Source of the DNA: an uncultured Balneolaceae bacterium
Lineage (GTDB): Bacteria > Bacteroidota > Rhodothermia > Balneolales > Balneolaceae
Assembly (NCBI GenBank): GCA_938091655.1
Contig: CALKOA010000045.1
Location: 1-52,129, forward strand
DNA length: 52,129 nucleotides
Reading direction: 5' to 3'
Shown here in pieces: positions 35,486 through 42,926 of the stretch. Every line of letters begins with the position of its first letter. Position 1 is the stretch's first letter. Made by a program: the position numbers and the translations under genes. Under the pieces are notes generated by a model that searched no databases, was not told the DNA's origin, and saw nothing but the letters and a program-made list of their open reading frames with translations.

Positions 35486-37204
35486 ATGTTTATACACACT
35501 AATCCTGTCACCTATGACGCCGTAATTGTTGGCTCTGGCGCCGGAGGGGGCATGGCCGCAAAAGTACTTTCTGAATCAGGGCTCAAGGTGGCGGTCGTAG
35601 AAGCCGGTCCATTTTTTGACCCTGCAAATGATACTCAGCGTACCCAATTACGCAATCCCTGGGATTCTCCCCGAAGAGGAGCTGGCTCCACTCGGGTTTT
35701 TGGGGATTATGATGCCGCTTATGGTGGGTGGGAAATAGACGGGGAACCTTATACACGAAAAAATGGCACCCGTTTCGATTGGTTTCGTTCTCGCATGCTC
35801 GGGGGTAGAACAAATCACTGGGGGCGAATCTCTTTGCGTTTTGGGCCCCTCGATTTTAAACGCAAAGATGTTGATGGGCTTGGAGAAAACTGGCCAATAG
35901 GGTATGAGGATGTTCGTCCTTATTACGATCGGGTCGATAAGTTATTAGGTGTTTTTGGAAGTAAAGAAGGTATTCATAATGAGCCCGATGGCTTTTTCTT
36001 ACCGCCCCCTAAACCTCGCCTACATGAATTATACTATATCAAAGGCGCGCGCAAAGCTAATATTCCGGTTATCCCCTCCCGTTTATCCATTTTAACCAAG
36101 CGCATAAATAACGATCGTGGGGTTTGTTTTTACTGTAGTCAGTGTAACCGGTCTTGTTCTGTATACGCTGATTTTTCATCGGGAAGTTGCTTAATATTTC
36201 CTGCACAACGTTCTACTGGCCGGGTCGATTTATACACCGAGGCTATGGTTCGTGAAGTCGTGACCAACGGTGCGGGCGAGGCGAAGGGCATTATATACAT
36301 TAACAAAGAAGATCGTCAAGAGTATCAGATCAACGCAAAGGTGGTTGTCTTAGCTGCCTCCGCTTGTAGTAGCGCCCGGATATTATTGAACTCAAAGAGT
36401 AGTGAACACCCGCAAGGCTTGGGCAATAGTAGTGGCTTAATTGGGCGTTATTTACATGACTCCACCGGCTCCTCTCGCGCTGCGCTTGTTCCTGAATTAC
36501 TAAACCGAAAAACCTACAACGAAGATGGGGTAGGTGGGATGCATATATATACCCCATGGTGGCTAAATGATGCTAAACTAGATTTCCCTAGAGGCTATCA
36601 TCTTGAGATTTGGGGTGGGTTAGGAACCCCCTCTTATGGTTTTGGCTTTAACCCAGACAGCCTAAATGAACATTTTGGTCTCCAAATGGGCGGGTACGGA
36701 AATAAGCTTCGAGAGGACGTAAAGCGTTTTTATGGAGCTGTGATTGGGATTTCTGGTAGGGGTGAATCTGTACCCCAGTATGACAACTACTGTGAAATTG
36801 ATCCTGATACCGTCGATGAGTTTGGAATACCTGTTCTTCGTTTCCATTACAAATGGACCGACTACGAACGAAACCAAGCTAAGCACATGCACAAAACTTT
36901 TGAGGAAATATTTGATGCTATGGGAGCGATAACTCTTGGGGACACCCCCACAGCTGAGTCCGAATATGGTTTAGCCGCCCCTGGTCAAATCATTCACGAA
37001 GTCGGAACTACACGCATGGGCGATAACCCAGCTACATCCGTCACCAATTCCTACCAACAATTACATGATGCTAAAAACGTCTTTGTGGTAGATGCTGGGT
37101 CCTTTGTTTCACAGGCTGATAAAAACCCAACATGGACCATTATGGCTCTCTCTTGGAGAACCTCTGATTTTATCGTTGAACAACTCAAAAAACAGAATCT
37201 ATAA
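35486..37204 (+). CDS. GMC-family FAD dehydrogenase (gluconate/glucose dehydrogenase large-subunit type)
   Basis: A 572-residue GMC flavoprotein. The FAD-binding VIVGSGAGGGMAAKVLSES lies at about 13-31, and the second FAD motif is RSRMLGGRTNHWGR near 101-114. The C-terminal HEVGTTRMG (about 503) and NPTWT (about 548) carry the expected catalytic His and Asn. C214, C217, C220 and C224 form C-x2-C-x2-C-x3-C (CFYCSQCNRSC), at the position where bacterial FAD-dependent glucose dehydrogenase binds a 3Fe-4S cluster. No signal peptide is present; export as a complex with the Tat-leader-bearing downstream subunit would be consistent. It probably oxidises sugars or polyols, substrate unknown. Confidence 0.9.
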   Translation: MFIHTNPVTYDAVIVGSGAGGGMAAKVLSESGLKVAVVEAGPFFDPANDTQRTQLRNPWDSPRRGAGSTRVFGDYDAAYGGWEIDGEPYTRKNGTRFDWFRSRMLGGRTNHWGRISLRFGPLDFKRKDVDGLGENWPIGYEDVRPYYDRVDKLLGVFGSKEGIHNEPDGFFLPPPKPRLHELYYIKGARKANIPVIPSRLSILTKRINNDRGVCFYCSQCNRSCSVYADFSSGSCLIFPAQRSTGRVDLYTEAMVREVVTNGAGEAKGIIYINKEDRQEYQINAKVVVLAASACSSARILLNSKSSEHPQGLGNSSGLIGRYLHDSTGSSRAALVPELLNRKTYNEDGVGGMHIYTPWWLNDAKLDFPRGYHLEIWGGLGTPSYGFGFNPDSLNEHFGLQMGGYGNKLREDVKRFYGAVIGISGRGESVPQYDNYCEIDPDTVDEFGIPVLRFHYKWTDYERNQAKHMHKTFEEIFDAMGAITLGDTPTAESEYGLAAPGQIIHEVGTTRMGDNPATSVTNSYQQLHDAKNVFVVDAGSFVSQADKNPTWTIMALSWRTSDFIVEQLKKQNL

Positions 37205-37206
37205 CC

Positions 37207-37959
37207 ATGATGAATCGCAGACAATCAATTAAACGCCTTGTTTTAGGAACGCTTAGTGCGGGTTTGTTTTTTCCTAGCGCCACTGAGGCAAAAAAGCACC
37301 ATGGCTATTCCATTAGTCCCGCCGATTCCGGTCAAAATTTAGCCAGAATACCCTACGCCGAGCGTGACTGGGATTATGGGCGAACACCTGAAGAAAAAGA
37401 ACGGGACGAACGGCTTTTTAATCAGCGTTTTTTCGATGAGCATGAATTAGCCACCATAGAAGCGTTATGTAACCATATACTTCCTGCAAGCAAGACAGCC
37501 GGGTCTGCAGTTGATGCCGGCGTGCCTGATTTCATTGCCTTTATTGTGTTGGATATGCCTTATTTGCAAACTCGCTTACGCGGCGGAATCATGTGGCTAG
37601 ATGGCTTTTCTAGAAAGGAACATGGCGATGTTTTTACGCGCATTAGCAGCCCACAACAGGCCGCCGTTTTAGATCAACTCGCATATCCAGATCAAATAAT
37701 CCCTTCTACAGAACAAGGAGGGAGATTCTTTAGAGAAATTAGAAACCTCATTTTAACCGGCTATTACACTTCTGAGATAGGCGTCAAAGACCTCGGATTT
37801 CAGGGTAATACAGCCAACGTTTGGGATGGGGTTCCTCCTGAGGTATTAGCGGAGCATGAGGTTGACTATGAGCCAGAGTGGCTAGCCAAGTGTGTGAACC
37901 AAGACAAGCGTACTGAAATTGCCGAATGGGATAGCGAGGGGAATCTGTTAAACAACTAA
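37207..37959 (+). CDS. Gluconate 2-dehydrogenase subunit 3 family protein (gamma subunit) with Tat signal
   Basis: A 250-residue protein. MMNRRQSIKRLVLGTLSAG carries a twin-arginine-type leader, ending in the SATEA-K region near residue 29. The family core is at about 85-195: FDEHELATIEALCNHILPAS then VPDFIAFIVLDMPYLQTRLR, and FFREIRNLILTGYYTSEIGV. In relatives this subunit is a chaperone-like partner carrying the flavoprotein through Tat. It starts 2 bases after the GMC stop. No cytochrome c subunit gene follows; electrons may go to a carrier elsewhere. Confidence 0.88.
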   Translation: MMNRRQSIKRLVLGTLSAGLFFPSATEAKKHHGYSISPADSGQNLARIPYAERDWDYGRTPEEKERDERLFNQRFFDEHELATIEALCNHILPASKTAGSAVDAGVPDFIAFIVLDMPYLQTRLRGGIMWLDGFSRKEHGDVFTRISSPQQAAVLDQLAYPDQIIPSTEQGGRFFREIRNLILTGYYTSEIGVKDLGFQGNTANVWDGVPPEVLAEHEVDYEPEWLAKCVNQDKRTEIAEWDSEGNLLNN

Positions 37960-38022
37960 GCTCTCTTTGCTGGTCTTTTTCGGTGCACGGCCGCCGTTGG
38001 GAGGTTCAAATGTCTACGGTTT

Positions 38023-38048
38023 GGGTGACCACTGGATTGTTGTCACCC
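38023..38048. terminator. Possible shared hairpin between converging genes
   Basis: GGGTGAC (38023-38029) pairs perfectly with GTCACCC (38042-38048) across a 12-base loop. It lies between the ends of the dehydrogenase operon and the M14 peptidase gene. There is no T-run on either strand, so termination efficiency is doubtful. Confidence 0.35.
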
Positions 38049-38071
38049 TTGCTTCACGGAATGGTTCTAGA

Positions 38072-40693
38072 TTAATTTCCGGTGCTGCCGCTAATGGTTT
38101 GGCCAAAGAAAATTGCATTTGCAAACAGCTTATTGGTCCCGTACCAAAACGCTCTGAAATTAGGATTATCCGTCATGGCTATAACCTTTCCACTACCAGC
38201 TCTGCTTACTACTATGGCTGCGGTTCCTTTAATCGTTTCTTCGTTAGCCTTTGAAACGTACCCGCTTGCCAAGGGATCATCCGTGTAATAAAGAGGCGTG
38301 GAATATGGATTTTCCCCTTTTTTTAGAAACATAGTGCTGTTTCTAAAAACTCTAATCAATGACTGATTGTAACCATATGCCAAAGGGTGCGTTAAATCTA
38401 ATTGGGCATTAAAAATAGTGCCCCCAATAACCTCAGCCCCATTATCCGCGCCTTGTTTTACATAGGGTCGTGTTTCAGGAGACTCGCCACGATCGGGCCG
38501 AACATATTCTACACTTGCTAAACCTTGCTGGTTCGCCCATGAAACCCCTTGTTTCATTGCAATTAGAGTCCCCCCTTCTCGCACCCATGATTTTACCGCC
38601 TCAACCGTTCCTGTTGATAAGTCCCCGTAGCTATACCCCGTCATAATTATCACATTATACCTATCTAAATTAATGCGGCCAAGGTTGGCTTTGTCCAAAA
38701 TAGTTAAGGGCATTTCATATCGCCGATCTAAAAGATGCCACATTTCTCCTATTTCGTAGGAATTAGTTCCCTCGCCACCAATAACGGCAACCCTGGGCAT
38801 CTCCAGTGATTCAAACTGGTTGCTACCAAGATCTACCCCTGATGTGGATAGGCCTGTTGCGATATTGTATACATAAATTCCGTCGGTTGAAACAACCTCT
38901 TTTACTAAATCATGAACCCGCTGTTGATCGTCCTGAACACCAAGGGGGACCATAATTGTCCCATAATCAAACTCTTTCACTCCCTCATCGGTAATAGCTG
39001 AAAAAGGTGCGCTCGCCACTTTTAACTTTATTCCTGCTTCTTGTAATCTATACGCGGCGCGAGGAGCATAGTACTCATCCCATTCAAATGCATATGCGTA
39101 CCGTGATTCACCGCCTACTAATTTAGAGGCCGGCTCCCATGCCCCCGTAAAAGCAGCACCTAACAAATTTGAGTTAAATTGCCGGTCCCCTAATTCAGCA
39201 AAAGGTAGATTAAATGCATACGGCATGGTCCACGCAGATACATCATAAAACAAGCTGTCTTGAAAGCTTGTTCGTCGTTCAAACAAGGCTGTGATCAACT
39301 TATACTGTCGCTGGTTTGTGGGAACTATATAGTTTTTTCCCGCCTCAAACCGCTCGCCATTGACCTCAATACTTTTATCTAGCGTAAACACGTCTATTTC
39401 GTGGCGGTGTAACATTTCAGCTAAATGAAACCCTCGCGCCTGGTCGGCTTCTTCACCAAAAACATAGGCTTTGATGGGTGATCGGCTTGCCGCTTCCGCG
39501 GCGTCGCTATAAAATTGGCGCATATGACCTAATAACTCTTCTCTAAGCTCTATTGACGCTTTTAATGTGGAAAAGGAGGCGGTTACTTGGTTTCGAATGG
39601 TAAATGGAAAATGAAGAACGCCATGCACGCTTTCTTGAGCGTGCCCCCTAGAGCTAGCTTGTTCAAATAATATACCAATAGAACCTTGTACATCCGGATA
39701 CGTTGAACCCTTTCCGTAATAGTAATCGTCAAAACTTTCCTTACTATAATACAAAGACTGAATTTGATCCAGGGCATCGGCATGATACTCTGCAATGCTG
39801 CCGGTTAAATCTTGATTGCTCTGTGGAGTAAGTGGGTGGGTTCGACTGGGTATGCCCGGCTGAAAGAAAAAGGTGGAATTAGTACCCATTTCATGATGAT
39901 CGGTAAGAACATTTGGCCTCCATTCTTGATACTTAGCAATACGGCCCTGACTCTCTGGGTGCTGTACAAGCATCCAGTCTCTATTCAAATCAAACCAATA
40001 ATGGTTTGTTCTGCCTCCTGGCCAAACCTCATCAAATTCTCTGGATTGGGGGTCTGAAACAAGTGTTTTAGTGCTCTTGTGTATATTTGCCCAATAAGCA
40101 AAACGATTCAGCCCGTCAGGATTAATGCTCGGATCTACTAATATAATTGCGTTTGATAGCATGTTCTCCACTTCCGCGCCCTGACCTGCAGCGAGACGGT
40201 ATACAACCGCCAAAGAGGCGTTGGATCCACTAGGCTCATTTCCGTGCACGCTATAACTCAATTGAACTACTACCGGCATGTTGCTAATGTCTAGCTCTCC
40301 CGACTTCGAGGCATTGCTTAGTTGTTGGTGAATTTCCTTTATTTCTTCAAGTTTAGTGTGGTTTTCTGGGCTGGTGATAATGAGAGATAATAATTTTCTA
40401 TTCTCATAGGTCCTGGCATATTCTGAAATTGTTACTCGATCAGACGCCTCAGCGACCGCATACATGTACTCAATAAGCTGGTCGTGCCTAACATGCCACT
40501 CACCTAGTTCATACCCTAGCACTTCCTTTGGAGTGGGGATAGCGGGATCGTAATTAATGCTTTCATCTAAAAAATAAGTTAGGTCCTCTTGTTGGGCGAG
40601 GCTAACCGGCTGAAGCCCCGCTATTACAACAAAAAGCATGGTAAAAAAAACGCCTAGATTAATGAATCCTTTTGTAATTGTGCGATTATGCAT
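38072..40693 (-). CDS. Exported M14-family zinc carboxypeptidase-like protein
   Basis: An 873-residue protein with a Sec signal peptide (INLGVFFTMLFVVIAGLQPV then SLAQQE). Residues about 60-370 form the M14 peptidase domain: zinc ligands in YSVHGNEPSG (H-x2-E) and in TDHHEMG, substrate-binding NHYWFDLNRDW, and the catalytic Glu in ILFEQASSRG. About 500 further residues follow, including strand-rich and flavodoxin-like stretches (MPRVAVIGGEGTNSYEIGEM, TIMVPLGVQ) often found in large M14 proteins of this group. It likely trims peptides in the periplasm or outside. It faces the dehydrogenase operon. Confidence 0.9.
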   Translation of the reverse strand: MHNRTITKGFINLGVFFTMLFVVIAGLQPVSLAQQEDLTYFLDESINYDPAIPTPKEVLGYELGEWHVRHDQLIEYMYAVAEASDRVTISEYARTYENRKLLSLIITSPENHTKLEEIKEIHQQLSNASKSGELDISNMPVVVQLSYSVHGNEPSGSNASLAVVYRLAAGQGAEVENMLSNAIILVDPSINPDGLNRFAYWANIHKSTKTLVSDPQSREFDEVWPGGRTNHYWFDLNRDWMLVQHPESQGRIAKYQEWRPNVLTDHHEMGTNSTFFFQPGIPSRTHPLTPQSNQDLTGSIAEYHADALDQIQSLYYSKESFDDYYYGKGSTYPDVQGSIGILFEQASSRGHAQESVHGVLHFPFTIRNQVTASFSTLKASIELREELLGHMRQFYSDAAEAASRSPIKAYVFGEEADQARGFHLAEMLHRHEIDVFTLDKSIEVNGERFEAGKNYIVPTNQRQYKLITALFERRTSFQDSLFYDVSAWTMPYAFNLPFAELGDRQFNSNLLGAAFTGAWEPASKLVGGESRYAYAFEWDEYYAPRAAYRLQEAGIKLKVASAPFSAITDEGVKEFDYGTIMVPLGVQDDQQRVHDLVKEVVSTDGIYVYNIATGLSTSGVDLGSNQFESLEMPRVAVIGGEGTNSYEIGEMWHLLDRRYEMPLTILDKANLGRINLDRYNVIIMTGYSYGDLSTGTVEAVKSWVREGGTLIAMKQGVSWANQQGLASVEYVRPDRGESPETRPYVKQGADNGAEVIGGTIFNAQLDLTHPLAYGYNQSLIRVFRNSTMFLKKGENPYSTPLYYTDDPLASGYVSKANEETIKGTAAIVVSRAGSGKVIAMTDNPNFRAFWYGTNKLFANAIFFGQTISGSTGN

Positions 40694-40895
40694 ACTGTAA
40701 TTTTTTAAAGCTGAAATGATGGTATTCTAAGCATTAATGCCCTACTGGGGTTAACGCCGGAAATAGATTTATCGAAATATAGTACAATAGATTTATGAAA
40801 AAAGCAGTAAAAGTATGGTCACAATGTGCTTTTTTTGGATGTTTTTTTTTGCTACTCTGATTTGAATATTTCAGATATAATCTTAGTAGACAGGC

Positions 40896-42164
40896 ATGAA
40901 TCCTACAACAAAAAAATTTAGTAATACGCTAAAATATGCGCTTGGGCCGGGGCTCATCCTAGCGGCTGCAGCTATTGGGGTTTCTCATCTGGTTCAATCT
41001 ACGCGCGCAGGAGCCTTATACGGTTTTACTCTTATCTGGGCCATTGTTATCGCAAACTTAACTAAATATCCTTTCCTAGAGTTTGGCCCGCGATACACCG
41101 TTGTTATGAAAGAGAGTTTAATACAAGGCTACAAACGTTTAGGGACTTGGGCTATTGGCTCGTTTGGAGTCTTCACTGTGTTCACTATGTGCATTGTTCA
41201 GGCTGCGGTCACCGTGGTTACAGCTAGCTTGGCTAATGAGTTGACCGGCCTAGAATTATCTCCTCTGTTCATGAGCGCAATTATACTAGTAATTTGCTTG
41301 TTTTTACTTATTAAAGGGCAATACTCTGCTCTTGATGGTGCCATTAAAATTATCTTAGTCGTCTTAACTATTTCAACACTAATTGCGGTGGTGGTTGCTT
41401 TTTTTAAGCCCGATGCTATGGTAAAACCTAGCGCCCCCTCTATTTGGGACGCCGCAGGAATTTCCTTTTTAATAGCCTTAATGGGCTGGATGCCCATCCT
41501 ATTGGACGCTTCGGCCTGGCACTCTCTTTGGATTATGGAAAGGAGTAAACAAACCAAACAAGAATTACATTTAAAGGAAACCCTTATTGATTTTAACATC
41601 GGGATCATTGGTGCTGGGGTGCTTGCGTTGGCTTTTCTATCCCTAGGTGCTCTGATTATGTTTGGATCTGCTACTGATTTTGCAACCAGTGGGTCCGCTT
41701 TTGCTAGCCAGCTTGTAGAGTTATACACGTCTACCCTAGGGGATTGGGCATACTGGATTATCATTGTTTGTGCCTTTACCGCTATGTTTAGTACTACTTT
41801 AACCGTTACAGATGCATACCCTCGTACTTGTTCACATCTTTTTAACCTCAACCGGCTGGATCGTCCCGATGACATTCCCTGGTACTCTTCCTATAGGGGC
41901 CTACTGGTCATCATCTCCTTTTTTTCTCTCGTTATACTTTATTTTGCAGGAAGTAACTTTATTTTCATGGTAGATTTGGCCACTAGCGTTTCCTTTTTAA
42001 CCGCCCCTGTCTTTGCAATTATTAACTATAAGCTCATTTATTCTGACCATTTTCCAGAAGAAAAACGCCCATCAACCTGGTTAAAATGGCTTAGTTGGGT
42101 TGGGTTGGTTTTTATTACCAGTTTTGCTGTGTTATTTATGATTTGGAAGTTTATACTTAGTTAA
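40896..42164 (+). CDS. Nramp-like transporter lacking the canonical metal motifs
   Basis: A 422-residue polytopic protein (about 11 helices) with the Nramp fold order: GPGLILAAAAIGVSHLVQST at about 18-37 is helix 1. Canonical Nramp has a DPGN motif there; here the equivalent is GVSHLVQ. In helix 6 the canonical MPH is GWMPILLDASAWHSLW near 198-214, so the His is missing. Known divergent Nramp relatives include magnesium and aluminium transporters; the substrate here cannot be deduced. The rest (ITSFAVLFMIWK) is hydrophobic. The 202 bases upstream are AT-rich with a T-run and no obvious regulator site. Confidence 0.8.
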   Translation: MNPTTKKFSNTLKYALGPGLILAAAAIGVSHLVQSTRAGALYGFTLIWAIVIANLTKYPFLEFGPRYTVVMKESLIQGYKRLGTWAIGSFGVFTVFTMCIVQAAVTVVTASLANELTGLELSPLFMSAIILVICLFLLIKGQYSALDGAIKIILVVLTISTLIAVVVAFFKPDAMVKPSAPSIWDAAGISFLIALMGWMPILLDASAWHSLWIMERSKQTKQELHLKETLIDFNIGIIGAGVLALAFLSLGALIMFGSATDFATSGSAFASQLVELYTSTLGDWAYWIIIVCAFTAMFSTTLTVTDAYPRTCSHLFNLNRLDRPDDIPWYSSYRGLLVIISFFSLVILYFAGSNFIFMVDLATSVSFLTAPVFAIINYKLIYSDHFPEEKRPSTWLKWLSWVGLVFITSFAVLFMIWKFILS

Positions 42165-42275
42165 TAATATGCGTTGCTAGTACATTAGCCTAAGCTTACG
42201 ATAGTTGGTTTACACTTAAGGGCTAACCGTGTAATTAACCATCCAAAACGACCCTTTATTCACCCTTTTTCCAGC

Positions 42276-42926
42276 ATGAAAACACGAGAGCCTTTTAATA
42301 CTTGGAGTCATGCTTTCGGGGCTTTTGCCAGCCTCTTTTTCATTTATTTATTTTTTACCCACGCTCAGGATCGTTCACCGGCCGGAATTCTTGCTCTTGT
42401 GATCTACGGGGTTAGCACTTTAGCAATGTTTAGTTCAAGTGCTATATATCATGGGTTTAATGGTAGTGATCTGCAAATTAAACGCCTAAGGATGGTCGAT
42501 CATATGATGATTTATATCGTTATTGCTGGGGGCTATACCCCTATTGCTGCGTTTGTTTTACCTGATAGTATGGGAAAATTGGTGCTTTATGGTATCTGGA
42601 TTATTGCCGGATTGGGGGTCGTAAAAAAAAGCCTCTGGATGACCGCCCCTTCATGGTTTTCTACTTTGCTATATGTGCTAATGGGTTGGGTTTCTGTTCT
42701 CATTTTTCCAGTTATTTGGAGAGTAACAACGCCTTTATTTAGTTATGGTATAATCACTGGCGGTCTTTTTTATACAGTAGGCGCAATTGTATATGCCTTA
42801 AAAAAACCAAATATTTGGCCTAAAACGGTTGGTTTTCACGGGCTTTGGCACGTTTTTGTACTAGGTGGGGCATTGACACACTTGGTGTCACACTTATACT
42901 ATTTCAGTAACTTTTTAGAGAAATGA
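42276..42926 (+). CDS. Hemolysin III / PAQR-family membrane protein (TrhA-like)
   Basis: A 216-residue seven-helix protein of the PAQR/hemolysin III group (YqfA/TrhA). REPFNTWSHAFGAFASLFF is the usual start, SSAIYHGFN holds the second conserved site, VDHMMIYIVIAGGYTPIA the third, and GFHGLWHVFVLGGALTHL the C-terminal HxxxH pair that binds zinc in the CREST superfamily. In E. coli TrhA has been linked to membrane energetics; a true haemolysin role is unproven. Its TGA overlaps the next ATG in an ATGA (42923-42926), indicating translational coupling. Confidence 0.92.
   Translation: MKTREPFNTWSHAFGAFASLFFIYLFFTHAQDRSPAGILALVIYGVSTLAMFSSSAIYHGFNGSDLQIKRLRMVDHMMIYIVIAGGYTPIAAFVLPDSMGKLVLYGIWIIAGLGVVKKSLWMTAPSWFSTLLYVLMGWVSVLIFPVIWRVTTPLFSYGIITGGLFYTVGAIVYALKKPNIWPKTVGFHGLWHVFVLGGALTHLVSHLYYFSNFLEK

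Noticed and set aside
37967-38254. Plus-strand open frame after the gamma-subunit gene
   Set aside because: It is mostly antisense to the 3' end of the M14 peptidase and its translation has no coherent feature.
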